64,000 bases of DNA from Streptomyces sp. NBC_00525 (GCF_036346595.1 NZ_CP107834.1:4216001-4280000), one strand, 5' to 3'; shown: positions 51,238 through 59,558, numbered from the stretch's first letter. Notes: generated by a model not told the origin, from the letters alone. Made by a program: numbers and translations.

Positions 51238-52515
51238 ATGGACGCCATCTCCGTCATCCGCACCAAGCGGGACCGCGGCGAGCTGACACCCGAGCAGATC
51301 GACTGGGTCATCGACGCGTACACCCGCGGCGAGGTCGCCGACGAGCAGATGTCCGCGCTGGCCATGGCGATCCTGCTGAACGGCATGAACCGTACGGAGA
51401 TCGCCCGCTGGACCGCCGCGATGATCGCCTCCGGCGAACGCATGGACTTCGCCGCCCTCTCCCGCCCCACCACGGACAAGCACTCCACGGGCGGCGTCGG
51501 CGACAAGATCACCCTCCCGCTCGCCCCGCTCGTCGCCGCCTGCGGCGCGGCCGTGCCCCAGCTCAGCGGCCGCGGCCTCGGCCACACCGGCGGCACGCTG
51601 GACAAGCTGGAGTCCATCCCCGGCTGGCGCGCCCACCTCTCCAACGCCGAGATGCTGGACGTCCTCGACACCACCGGCGCCGTCATCTGCGCCGCCGGTG
51701 ACGGCCTGGCCCCCGCCGACAAGAAGCTGTACGCGCTGCGCGACGTCACCGGCACCGTCGAGGCGATCCCGCTCATCGCCAGCTCGATCATGTCCAAGAA
51801 GATCGCCGAGGGCACCGGCGCCCTCGTCCTGGACGTCAAGGTCGGCTCCGGCGCCTTCATGAAGAACCTCGACGACGCCCGCGAGCTGGCCTCCACCATG
51901 GTCGCCCTCGGCACCGACAGCGGCGTCCGCACGGTCGCCCTGCTCACCGACATGTCCACCCCGCTCGGCCTCACCGCGGGCAACGCCCTGGAGGTCCGCG
52001 AGTCCGTCGAGGTCCTGGCCGGCGGCGGCCCCAAGGACGTCGTCGACCTCACCCTGGCCCTCGCCCGCGAGATGCTGGACGCGGCCGGGCTCAAGGACGC
52101 CGACCCGGAGAAGGCCCTCACCGACGGCTCCGCGATGGACGTCTGGCGCCGGATGATCTCCGCCCAGGGCGGCGACCCGGATGCCCCGCTCCCGGTCGCC
52201 CGCGAGCAGCACGTCATCAAGGCGTCCGCCTCCGGCGTGCTGACCCGCCTGGACGCGTACGACATCGGCGTCGCCGCCTGGCGCCTCGGCGCGGGCCGCG
52301 CCCGCAAGGAGGACCCGGTGCAGGCCGGCGCGGGCATCGAGCTGCACGCCAAGCCCGGCGACGAGGTCATCGCGGGCCGGCCGCTGCTGACGCTGCACAC
52401 GGACACCCCGGAGAAGTTCGACTACGCCCTCAAGGCGCTCCCGGACGCCTACGACATCGAACCGGCCGGCACCCCGTACACGGCGACCCCGGTGGTGCGG
52501 GAACGTATCGCCTGA
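51238..52515 (+). CDS. deoA: Thymidine phosphorylase
   Basis: 425 residues. N-terminal helical domain: DAISVIRTKRDRGELTPEQI, WVIDAYTRGEVADEQMSALA. The phosphate-binding loop KHSTGGVGDK lies near 81-90, followed by MISGRGLGHTGGTLDKLES-like LSGRGLGHTGGTLDKLESIP and SSIMSKKIAEGT. It cleaves thymidine and deoxyuridine to base plus deoxyribose-1-phosphate, and so acts after Cdd. It has its own operator-controlled promoter after the cdd terminator. Confidence 0.96.
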   Translation: MDAISVIRTKRDRGELTPEQIDWVIDAYTRGEVADEQMSALAMAILLNGMNRTEIARWTAAMIASGERMDFAALSRPTTDKHSTGGVGDKITLPLAPLVAACGAAVPQLSGRGLGHTGGTLDKLESIPGWRAHLSNAEMLDVLDTTGAVICAAGDGLAPADKKLYALRDVTGTVEAIPLIASSIMSKKIAEGTGALVLDVKVGSGAFMKNLDDARELASTMVALGTDSGVRTVALLTDMSTPLGLTAGNALEVRESVEVLAGGGPKDVVDLTLALAREMLDAAGLKDADPEKALTDGSAMDVWRRMISAQGGDPDAPLPVAREQHVIKASASGVLTRLDAYDIGVAAWRLGAGRARKEDPVQAGAGIELHAKPGDEVIAGRPLLTLHTDTPEKFDYALKALPDAYDIEPAGTPYTATPVVRERIA

Positions 52516-52537
52516 CCTGCGCCTTCCCCGTACGGGT

Positions 52538-52571
52538 GAACGGGACCGGTGGACTGCCCCCGGTCCCGTTC
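52538..52571 (+). terminator. Terminator after deoA
   Basis: 12-bp stem GAACGGGACCGG (52538-52549) with 52560-52571, 10-base loop. Confidence 0.82.
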
Positions 52572-52615
52572 GGCATGCTGGACTCGGTGACGCACCAATA
52601 CGAGGAGAGACCGCC

Positions 52616-53212
52616 ATGAGCGCACTCACCGTCGATCCCGCGCCGGGCCAGGGACAGGGCCAGGAGTGGGACGACCTCGTCCGGATCTGGGAGGAGACGG
52701 ACGCGCCGGAGGGCTGCAAGGTGGAGATCATCGAGGGGATCGTCACTGTGTCGCCGCCACCGTCCAAGGACCACAACACCACTGCGGAGCTGCTCCAGCG
52801 CAGGCTCTACTCAGTGATCCCGGAAGACTGGGGTATTTATCAAACGCTGGGCGTCTCGGTCCCCGGCCGGGCCGGGCTCTACATCCCCGACCTCGTGGTC
52901 GTCCCGCGGGCCGTGGCGTCCGGACCGGGCAACCGCGTCCCCGCCGAGGAAGCGCTGCTGGTCGTCGAGATCACGTCGCAGGCCAACGCCAACCACGACC
53001 GCATCGGCAAGGTGCACGGCTACGCGAAGGCGGGCGTCGAACTGTTCCTCCTGCTGGACCCGTGGCACTCGGGCCGTCCCACCGCCACGCTGTACGGGGA
53101 GCCCCGAAGCGGTACGTACCGGCAACTGGCCACGGTCGAGTACGGCGAGAAGCTGACCCTCCCCGATCCGTTCGGCCTGGACCTGGACACGGGGATCTTC
53201 CCGGCCGGCTGA
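52616..53212 (+). CDS. Uma2 family (DUF820) putative nuclease
   Basis: 198 residues with GAGGAGAG 8 bases upstream. The PD-(D/E)xK-like fold is seen in CKVEIIEGIVTVSPPPSKDH, the catalytic-type IPDLVVVPR (Asp) and ALLVVEITSQANANHDRIGK (Glu), then KVHGYAKAGVELFLLLDP. Uma2 proteins are abundant in Streptomyces and cyanobacteria, and their biological role is not established. It follows the deoA terminator and looks independently transcribed. Confidence 0.88.
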   Translation: MSALTVDPAPGQGQGQEWDDLVRIWEETDAPEGCKVEIIEGIVTVSPPPSKDHNTTAELLQRRLYSVIPEDWGIYQTLGVSVPGRAGLYIPDLVVVPRAVASGPGNRVPAEEALLVVEITSQANANHDRIGKVHGYAKAGVELFLLLDPWHSGRPTATLYGEPRSGTYRQLATVEYGEKLTLPDPFGLDLDTGIFPAG

Positions 53213-53298
53213 GGAGCCTGCGGGGCTGCGGGCGTGGCGAGCCGCCGGGCGATGAACTCGGGCGATGAGTTTTCGGTCCGGCCCGGGTCTGTCAGGGT

Positions 53299-53604
53299 AT
53301 GGAAGCCCCGCGCCCGGCCGCGCTCGTCCTCTCCGGCCGCCTCACCCGCGCCGCCGCCCCGCGCCTGTGCGCCGAGCTGGAGGCACTGCTCGCGGCGACC
53401 CCGGCCGCGGTCACGGCGGTCGACTGCGACCTGAGCGGCCTCGTCCACCCGGACCTGACCACGGTGGAGGTCCTGGCCCGCCTCTCCCTGACCGCCCGGA
53501 GGACGGGCGACCGCCGCCTGCGACTACGGGGGACACCCCCGGAACTGGGGGCGTTGCTCAACCTGGTGGGGCTGGGGGACGTGGTGGGGGACGGGCGGCC
53601 GTGA
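53299..53604 (+). CDS. Small STAS-domain protein
   Basis: 101 residues, ATG 53299, weak ribosome binding site. It folds as a STAS domain: LVLSGRLTRAAAPRLCAELE, VTAVDCDLSGLVHPDLTTVE, then LRLRGTPPELGALLNLVGLG. In SpoIIAA-type anti-anti-sigma factors the loop after DLSGL holds Asp-Ser; here it reads HPDLTT, so regulation by Ser phosphorylation would need the Thr. There is no kinase gene beside it. It converges on the SnoaL-tailed sigma factor gene (26 bp gap). Confidence 0.78.
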   Translation: MEAPRPAALVLSGRLTRAAAPRLCAELEALLAATPAAVTAVDCDLSGLVHPDLTTVEVLARLSLTARRTGDRRLRLRGTPPELGALLNLVGLGDVVGDGRP

Positions 53605-53630
53605 AGCGGGCGCCGCCCGGCCCGCGCGCC

Positions 53631-54662
53631 TTACGCCTCGTCCGCCTCCAGGTGGTCCGGGAGGCCGAACAGCGGGAACCAGCGGGGCGTGTCCAGGAAG
53701 CAGTGCATGCCCGTGATCGCGCCGTCCGAGATGTCGATGACCTGGACCGCCCACGGGACGAAGCCGGGGCCCTCCGGGTTCGGCTTGTAGTGGGCGAAGG
53801 CCGGGGTGCCGTTGGCGGAGGTCGCGACGAGACGGGAGCCGGCGCAGCCCGCGCCGATGGAGGTCATGAAGCCGGTGATGTCGTCGTGGCCCCGGAGCCA
53901 GAGGTCGAACGGCGGCATCGTCATCACCGCGTCCTCGTGGAGGAGCGCGGTCAGCGCCTTCATGTCGTACCCCTCGAACGCCGCCACGTATCGCTCCAGG
54001 AGCTTGGCCTGCTCCTCGTCCAGCGGGTTCGCCGCGTCGGCGGCCACCGATTCGTGGTCGGTGAGCGTCGCCCGTGCGCGCTGGAGGGCGCTGTTGACCG
54101 AGGCGACCGAGGTGTCGAGCAGCTCCGCCACCTCGGCGGCCTTCCACGCCAGCACCTCGCGCAGGATCAGCACGGCCCGCTGCTTCGGCGGCAGATGCTG
54201 GAGCGCGGCGACGAACGCGAGCCGCACCGATTCGCGCGCCACCGCCGCCTCCGCAGGGTCCTCGACCGTCGGCAGGATGCGGCCGTCCGGCATCGGCTCC
54301 AGCCAGGTGTTCTCCGGCAGCGGGTTGAGCGCGGCCTGCGCGAGCGGCGTCGGCCCCGACAGATCCACCGGCCGCGCCCGCTTCCTGCCCGCGTTCAGCA
54401 TGTCGAGACAGACGTTGGTCGCGATGCGGTACAGCCAGGAGCGCAGCGAGGACCGGCCCTCGAACTTGTCGAAGTTGCGCCAGGCCCGTACCAGCGTGTC
54501 CTGGACGGCGTCCTCCGCCTCGAAGGCCGAGCCGAGCATCCGGTAGCAGTAACCCGTCAGCTCGACCCGGTGTCCCTCCAGCCGGCTGTCGAGGTCGTCG
54601 GCCGCCCCGGAGCCGGACCCCGCTGCCGCCGCCGCTGTCAGTTCACCCATCGCCCGTTCCAC
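53631..54662 (-). CDS. ECF sigma factor with C-terminal SnoaL-like domain
   Basis: 343 residues from GTG 54660-54662 (ATG 54650 is an alternative; neither has a strong site). Sigma2: YRMLGSAFEAEDAVQDTLVR, RSSLRSWLYRIATNVCLDML. Sigma4: LQHLPPKQRAVLILREVLAW, then AAEVAELLDTSVASVNSALQ. From ~220 the NTF2/SnoaL domain follows (LLERYVAAFEGYDMKALTAL, PPFDLWLRGHDDI). This build matches the TIGR02960/SigG-type factors, in which the tail replaces a separate anti-sigma protein. TGTCACA lies at 54673-54679 just upstream. It is last of three minus-strand genes after MFS and L,D-transpeptidase. Confidence 0.9.
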   Translation of the reverse strand: MERAMGELTAAAAAGSGSGAADDLDSRLEGHRVELTGYCYRMLGSAFEAEDAVQDTLVRAWRNFDKFEGRSSLRSWLYRIATNVCLDMLNAGRKRARPVDLSGPTPLAQAALNPLPENTWLEPMPDGRILPTVEDPAEAAVARESVRLAFVAALQHLPPKQRAVLILREVLAWKAAEVAELLDTSVASVNSALQRARATLTDHESVAADAANPLDEEQAKLLERYVAAFEGYDMKALTALLHEDAVMTMPPFDLWLRGHDDITGFMTSIGAGCAGSRLVATSANGTPAFAHYKPNPEGPGFVPWAVQVIDISDGAITGMHCFLDTPRWFPLFGLPDHLEADEA

Positions 54663-54753
54663 CCCTGTCGCGCTGTGACACCGCTCACTTCACCCAGCAC
54701 TTCGGAAGCTACCGCAGGCCACTGACAACGGGGGCGGGAAGGGCGGAAACCGG

Positions 54754-55488
54754 TCAGGTCCCCGGCTTGCGGCCGTACACGTAGACGTCGTCGCCGTTCC
54801 TCAACAGGTTCCAGTATGACTTCGCGTCGGCGGTACGCATGTTGACGCAGCCGTGCGACCCCGGCGGGTTCCACATCTTCACGCCGACCGCGTGGAACGC
54901 CTGCCCGCCGTCGAAGAACTGCGAGTACGGCATGGCCACGTGGTAGATCGACGACACATGGTTCTTGTGGCGCCAGTAGATCTTCTTCGCGCCCGACCGG
55001 GTCTCGTACTTGTCCCGCCCCGTCCGCACCGGAACCGGCCCGAACTTCAGCTTCTTGCCGTCCTGGATCCAGCTGAGCTGCCGCGTCAGGTCGACGCAGG
55101 CGATCCGCCCCTTGTTCGTGGGGCACTTCTTGGCCTTGTTCGGGTTCTTCCCGGCGGCCTTCTGCGCGGTGAGCGTCTGCATCGTCCGCCAGGTGACCGG
55201 TCCCGCATAACCGATGGCCGGAGTGACACCGTATTTGTTCTGGAACGACCGGATCGCCTTGCAGTCGGCCGACGACTGCTTTCCGTCCACCTTCAGGTGC
55301 AGGTACTTCTCGACCTGCTTCTGGTACGGCCCCTTCGACTTCGTGCAGGACGCCGCCTGCGCGCTGCCGCCCGTACCGATGACGAACGCCGGTATCGCGG
55401 TCAGCGCCGCGACGGACAGCACCAGCCCCCGCCGTACCCGTACGCCCCCGGTCCCCCGAATGTTCCGCATGTTCTTCCCGTCTCCCAT
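54754..55488 (-). CDS. Secreted L,D-transpeptidase (YkuD) with peptidoglycan-binding domain
   Basis: 244 residues from ATG 55486-55488; AAGGGGAG lies 9 bases upstream. The signal peptide ends near GSAQA-AS, with no lipobox. A PG_binding_1-like region (CKAIRSFQNKYGVTPAIGYA) precedes the YkuD domain with the nucleophile Cys214 in SHGCVNMR and NHVSSIYHVAMPYSQFFDGG. It forms 3-3 peptidoglycan crosslinks. It is shorter than its paralogue at 31214-32161, which is a lipoprotein. The ribosome binding site is partly inside a hairpin (55500-55548). Confidence 0.92.
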   Translation of the reverse strand: MGDGKNMRNIRGTGGVRVRRGLVLSVAALTAIPAFVIGTGGSAQAASCTKSKGPYQKQVEKYLHLKVDGKQSSADCKAIRSFQNKYGVTPAIGYAGPVTWRTMQTLTAQKAAGKNPNKAKKCPTNKGRIACVDLTRQLSWIQDGKKLKFGPVPVRTGRDKYETRSGAKKIYWRHKNHVSSIYHVAMPYSQFFDGGQAFHAVGVKMWNPPGSHGCVNMRTADAKSYWNLLRNGDDVYVYGRKPGT

Positions 55489-55499
55489 GTACGCCAACT

Positions 55500-55548
55500 C
55501 CCCTTCGCGCGCACTGCGGTGATTCCGCCTGCTAGATGCGCGAAGGGG
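55500..55548 (-). promoter_or_regulatory. Hairpin masking the L,D-transpeptidase ribosome binding site, or MFS terminator
   Basis: 11-bp stem (55500-55510 with 55538-55548) and inner GCGG/CCGC (55516-55519 with 55525-55528). In the minus-strand RNA the 3' arm ends in GAAGGGG, which is the Shine-Dalgarno sequence of the gene starting at 55488. It also sits 26 bases after the MFS stop. Confidence 0.6.
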
Positions 55549-55573
55549 AGCGGTTGGTTGTACGTGAAATGTC

Positions 55574-56872
55574 TCAGTTCTGTACGGACGCCACGGGGGA
55601 GAGCCGCAGCCGTTCGGCACGGGCGGCGCGCGTCCCGTACAGCGTGATGGTGACGACGCCGAGTACGGCGAACAGCCCCAGCGCCACCGTGCCCGCCCAG
55701 CCGCCGGCGTGGAAGGCGACCGCGCCGAGCGTGCCGCCCGCGCTGGAACCCAGGTAGTACGCCGACTGGTACAGGGCCGACGCCTGCGCGCGCCCCGTGG
55801 TCGCCGTACGGCTCACCGCCGAGGAGGCGACCGCGTGGCCCGCGAAGAACCCGGCCGTGATCAGCACCAGGCCGAGCAGGACGGCGGCCAACCGGTCCGC
55901 CAGCGAGAGCAGCAGACCCGCCGCCGTGGTCGACACGGCCAGGTACAGCGCGCCCCGGCGCCCGAGCCGCGCCACCAGCCGACCGGCCGCGGCGGAGGAG
56001 ACCGTACCCACGAGGTAGACCAGGAAGATCGACCCGACGATGCCCTGCGGCAGGTGGAACGGCGCCTCCACGAGCCGGTAGCCGATGACCGTGTACACCG
56101 CGCCGAACACCGTCATGAACAGCGCGCCGATCGCGTACAGCCTGCGCAGCAGCGGGTCGGCGAGGTGCGAACCGACCGTCCTGGCCAGGGCCTTCGGGTT
56201 CAGCGTGCCCGGAGTGAAGTGCCGGGCGCGCGGGATCATGAAGTGGAAGACGACCGCGCACACCACGGCCAGCAGCCCGACCGCGCCGAGCGCCGCCCGC
56301 CAGCCCCACAGCTGCGCGACCCAGCCGGTGAGGATGCGGCCGGTCATGCCGCCGATGCTGTTGCCGGCCACGAACAGTCCGATCGCGGCGACGAGCGCCT
56401 TGGGCCGCACCTCTTCCGCCAGATACGCCATCGCCGACGCGGGCAGCCCGGCGAGCGCGGCACCCTGCACGGCGCGCAGCGCGATCAGCCAGCCGAGCGA
56501 GGGAGCGAACGGCACGAACAGCCCGACCGTCACCGCGATCACCAGCGAGGCGGTCATCATCTGCCGCCGCCCGAACCGTTCCGACAGCGCGCTCAGCGGC
56601 AGCACGCACAGCGCCAGCGCGCCGGTCGCCGCGGAGACCGTCCAGCTCGCCTGCCCGGCCGTGGCGCCGAAGGACGCGGACACGGCGGGCAGCAGCGCCT
56701 GCGTGGAGTAGAGGAGTGCGAACGTCGCGACACCGGCGGCGAAGAGGGCGAAGCTCATCCGGCGGTAGCCGGGGCGGCCGGGTTCGAGCCGGTCGGTGGT
56801 GTCGGTGACGGGGGACGGCTGGGTCGAGGCGGCCACGGTGAGGGTGACCGCCCCGGTACTGGCAGGAGGCAT
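55574..56872 (-). CDS. MFS transporter (YnfM/AraJ-type)
   Basis: 432 residues from ATG 56870-56872. TACGTT 6 bases upstream and no ribosome binding site suggest a leaderless start. Twelve helices are evident, beginning MSFALFAAGVATFALLYSTQ; the MFS loop motif is in LSERFGRRQMMTASLVI, with RAVQGAALAGLPASAMAYLA and GNSIGGMTGRILTGW typical of the drug/metabolite exporter subgroup. The divergent LysR gene 63 bp away is the likely regulator. The substrate is unknown. Confidence 0.9.
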   Translation of the reverse strand: MPPASTGAVTLTVAASTQPSPVTDTTDRLEPGRPGYRRMSFALFAAGVATFALLYSTQALLPAVSASFGATAGQASWTVSAATGALALCVLPLSALSERFGRRQMMTASLVIAVTVGLFVPFAPSLGWLIALRAVQGAALAGLPASAMAYLAEEVRPKALVAAIGLFVAGNSIGGMTGRILTGWVAQLWGWRAALGAVGLLAVVCAVVFHFMIPRARHFTPGTLNPKALARTVGSHLADPLLRRLYAIGALFMTVFGAVYTVIGYRLVEAPFHLPQGIVGSIFLVYLVGTVSSAAAGRLVARLGRRGALYLAVSTTAAGLLLSLADRLAAVLLGLVLITAGFFAGHAVASSAVSRTATTGRAQASALYQSAYYLGSSAGGTLGAVAFHAGGWAGTVALGLFAVLGVVTITLYGTRAARAERLRLSPVASVQN

Positions 56873-56900
56873 GCGACGAACGTAGGTCGGCCCCCCTTCA

Positions 56901-56913
56901 TGCGTCCAATGCA
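56901..56913. promoter_or_regulatory. Candidate LysR box in the MFS/LysR gap
   Basis: TGC-N7-GCA (56901-56903 and 56911-56913) is a T-N11-A dyad, as expected for a LysR regulator, placed between the two divergent starts. Confidence 0.45.
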
Positions 56914-56935
56914 CAAACAGCGAATAATCAATCCC

Positions 56936-57886
56936 ATGGCGCATCAGCACAGCTCACAGCCTCGGCTGTCACCGAGCAGTTACGAAGAAGACATCCGCGC
57001 GGTCCTCGCGCCGCGCCTCGCGTACTTCGCGGCGGTCGCCCGCCACGAGCACGTCACGCGCGCCGCGCAGGAGCTGGGCGTCCCGCAGTCCACGCTCTCG
57101 CGCGCCATGGTCCGGCTTGAGGACGACCTGGGCGTCGCCCTGTTCGCCCGCAAGGGCCGCACCGTCTCCCTCACCCCGGCGGGCCGCACCTTCCTCGGCT
57201 CCGCCGAACGCGCCCTCGCCGAGGTGGAGAAGGCCGCCGAATCGGTGCGCGCCGACGCCGACCCGGCCGCAGGCAAGGTGGCCTTCGGCTTTCTCCACAC
57301 GATGGGCTCCGAAACCGTTCCCGCCCTGATCCGCGCCTTCCGCGCCGACCATCCCCGGGTCCGCTTCCAGCTCGTCCAGAACTACGGCGAGGCCATGATC
57401 GAACGCCTTCGCGCCGGCGGCCTCGACCTCTGCCTCACCTCCCCGGTCCCGGACGCCCCCGACCTCGTCACCCGCCGCCTGGACGAACAGCGCCTGCGCC
57501 TGGTCGTCCCCGAGGACCACCGCCTCGCCACCCGCCGCCGCATCCGCCTCGCCGAAGCCGCCGACGAAACCTTCGTCACCCTCGAACCCGGCTACGGCCT
57601 GCGCCGCATCACGGACGACCTCTGCGCCGAAGCCGGCTTCACCCCGCGCGTCGCCTTCGAGGGCGAGGAAGCGGAAACCCTGCGCGGCCTGGTCGCGGCG
57701 GGCCTCGGCGTGGCTCTCCTGCCCCCACCCGCGGTGGCCCGCCCCGGCGTGGTCGAACTGACGGTGACGGCCCCGAGGGCGGTGCGCGAGATCGGAGTGG
57801 CCTGGCTGGACGGCCACCCGGACACACCCCCGGTAGCGGCGTTCAAACGGTTCCTCCTGAGCCGCCGGGGGAACCTGCTGGCGTAG
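56936..57886 (+). CDS. LysR family transcriptional regulator
   Basis: 316 residues from ATG 56936; in-frame ATGs at 56900 and 56909 are possible but would overlap the candidate operator. The N-terminal HTH: LAYFAAVARHEHVTRAAQEL, VPQSTLSRAMVRLEDDLGVA, LFARKGRTVSLTPAGR. The C-terminal periplasmic-binding-like domain has GKVAFGFLHTMGSETVPALI and LRGLVAAGLGVALLPPPAV. It is divergent from the MFS exporter, which it probably controls in response to that exporter's substrate. Confidence 0.92.
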   Translation: MAHQHSSQPRLSPSSYEEDIRAVLAPRLAYFAAVARHEHVTRAAQELGVPQSTLSRAMVRLEDDLGVALFARKGRTVSLTPAGRTFLGSAERALAEVEKAAESVRADADPAAGKVAFGFLHTMGSETVPALIRAFRADHPRVRFQLVQNYGEAMIERLRAGGLDLCLTSPVPDAPDLVTRRLDEQRLRLVVPEDHRLATRRRIRLAEAADETFVTLEPGYGLRRITDDLCAEAGFTPRVAFEGEEAETLRGLVAAGLGVALLPPPAVARPGVVELTVTAPRAVREIGVAWLDGHPDTPPVAAFKRFLLSRRGNLLA

Positions 57887-57910
57887 GAGCCCCGCCTTGC
57901 GTCGCTCCAC

Positions 57911-57941
57911 TTGTCTCTGCCCCAGGGGCAGAGTGCACAGT
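57911..57941 (+). promoter_or_regulatory. MerR-type promoter with 19-bp spacer and palindrome
   Basis: TTGTCT (57911-57916), a 19-base spacer, CACAGT (57936-57941). The perfect dyad CTCTGCCCC-A-GGGGCAGAG (57915-57933) fills the spacer. The predicted start falls at the GTG 57948. This is the layout of MerR/TipA autoregulated promoters. Confidence 0.75.
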
Positions 57942-57947
57942 GACCGC

Positions 57948-58811
57948 GTGCAAGAGGACTTGATCGGTATCGGCGACTTCGCCGCGAGGACCAGGCTCAG
58001 CCCGAAGGCTCTGCGACTCTACGACGAACGGGGACTGCTGCCCCCGGCCCGCGTCGATCCCCGGACCGGCTTCCGCCGCTACACCGCCGCCCAGGTCGAA
58101 CGCGCCCGCCGCATCGCCCTGCTGCGTGCCACCGGCATGCCGTTGGCGCGGATCGCGGAGGTGCTCGACGCCGGTGACGGAGAGGCGGTACGGCTGCTCG
58201 CCGCCTACTGGCGCCAGCAGGAGTCCGCACACGCGGCCCGCCGGGAGGCGGTGGGCTACGCCCGCGAGATCCTGACCGGAAGGAGCCCGTACATGTACGA
58301 GATCGTCGAGCGCGAGGTGCCGGAGCAGAAGGTCCTGTTCCTTCAGCGCCACGTGACCGCCGCAGACCTTCCCGCCTTCCTCGCGGAATCGACCGAGCTG
58401 CTCTTCTCCCACCTGCGCCGGGCGGAAGCGTGCCTGTCCGGCCCGCTGTTCGCCGTCTACCACGGTCTGGTGAGCGAGGACTCCGACGGCCCGGTCGAGC
58501 TCTGCGCACCCACCCGGAACGCGGTCGAACCGGCCGGCCGCATCGGCGTACGCATCGAACCGGCGCACCGCGAGGCGTACACGGCCCTGACGAAGCGTCC
58601 CGACGGCGACCCGTCCATACCGGCGGCCCACGACGCGGTGGCGGCCTGGCTCACCGCCCACGGCCACAGTCCCACCGCGCCCAACCGGGAGGTGTACTAC
58701 CCGAACTGGGCAACGGCGAAGCCGGGCGAGCACGTGGCGGACGTCGCGGCGCCGTTCCGCGAGGGCGAGGGCGAGAGCGCGGGCCCCGACCGTGTCCTAC
58801 GTGCTCAGTGA
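57948..58811 (+). CDS. MerR family regulator with GyrI-like effector domain
   Basis: 287 residues from GTG 57948, probably leaderless. MerR HTH: IGDFAARTRLSPKALRLYDE, RGLLPPARVDPRTGFRRYTA, then the dimerisation helix near AYWRQQESAHAARREAVGY. From ~115 a SOUL/GyrI-like ligand domain follows (YEIVEREVPEQKVLFLQRHV, PLFAVYHGLV, NREVYYPNWAT). This architecture is that of BmrR/TipA-like multidrug sensors. Autoregulation is suggested by the dyad in its own promoter. The gene ends 15 bp inside the convergent hydrolase gene. Confidence 0.9.
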   Translation: MQEDLIGIGDFAARTRLSPKALRLYDERGLLPPARVDPRTGFRRYTAAQVERARRIALLRATGMPLARIAEVLDAGDGEAVRLLAAYWRQQESAHAARREAVGYAREILTGRSPYMYEIVEREVPEQKVLFLQRHVTAADLPAFLAESTELLFSHLRRAEACLSGPLFAVYHGLVSEDSDGPVELCAPTRNAVEPAGRIGVRIEPAHREAYTALTKRPDGDPSIPAAHDAVAAWLTAHGHSPTAPNREVYYPNWATAKPGEHVADVAAPFREGEGESAGPDRVLRAQ

Positions 58812-59558
58812 CTTTCCGAAGCCCACGGCCAGAGGCATCCGCAGACCCAGGGGCGGCGGGGCCGCCAGGGCGTCGGTCAGGGGGCGGGCGTAGGGGTGGC
58901 CGAAGAGGGTGCCGCGGATGAAGTCGGCGCACAGGGCCGTTACTTCCGAGCGGTGCTGGCGCAGGGCGTGGCCGTCCGAATGCACCTCGAAGCGGCAGGT
59001 GTCGCGGTGGATCTTCTTGGCACGCTGGGCCAGACGGAACGACAACTCCGGTTCGCAGCGGGCGTCGTTGGTGCCGTGGACCAGCAGGACCGGGCGGCCC
59101 ACCAGGTGCTTGACCGGTTCCGGGTCGGCGGACGGGTCGCCCGGCAGCCAGGGGGCCAGGGCCAGGACCGCGCCGACCGAGGGATGGCCGCCCGCCCGCA
59201 GGGCCGCGCGGGCGCCCATGCCATGGCCGGCCAGGCAGACGGGGACGTCCCCGTAGCGGCGTACGGTCTCCTCCACCGCCCACTCCGCGTCCGCCGCGAG
59301 CTGCGCGGCGTCCTCGTTCCAGCCGCGACAGCGGTAGCGCACCACATGGGCGGCGAGGCCGTCGCCGCGCCCCGCGTGCGCCAGTGCGCGGGCCAGCGGG
59401 AGCAGGCGGGCGTGGGAGAGGGAGGAGGGGCGGCGGTTCGAGTGGGGTTCGCCGTCCGGGAGCAGCAGGACCACGCCGCCGACCGTTGTTGTTCCGGCCG
59501 CCGCTCCGACGGCCCGTCCCAGCCTTGCCGCAGGCTGGGGGAGTGCGCGCTGTGCCAT
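58797..59558 (-). CDS. Alpha/beta hydrolase-fold protein lacking the nucleophile serine
   Basis: 253 residues from ATG 59556-59558. The fold is clear: VVLLLPDGEPHS near the N-terminus, VCLAGHGMGARAALRAGG as the nucleophile elbow, LLVHGTNDARC (acid) and SDGHALRQH (His). The elbow reads Gly-His-Gly113-Met-Gly where G-x-S-x-G is expected; the codon is GGC, one base from AGC (Ser). So Asp and His are kept but the nucleophile is lost. Either it has no hydrolytic role or it uses different chemistry. It overlaps the merR end by 15 bp and is divergent from add. Confidence 0.85.
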   Translation of the reverse strand: MAQRALPQPAARLGRAVGAAAGTTTVGGVVLLLPDGEPHSNRRPSSLSHARLLPLARALAHAGRGDGLAAHVVRYRCRGWNEDAAQLAADAEWAVEETVRRYGDVPVCLAGHGMGARAALRAGGHPSVGAVLALAPWLPGDPSADPEPVKHLVGRPVLLVHGTNDARCEPELSFRLAQRAKKIHRDTCRFEVHSDGHALRQHRSEVTALCADFIRGTLFGHPYARPLTDALAAPPPLGLRMPLAVGFGKSLST

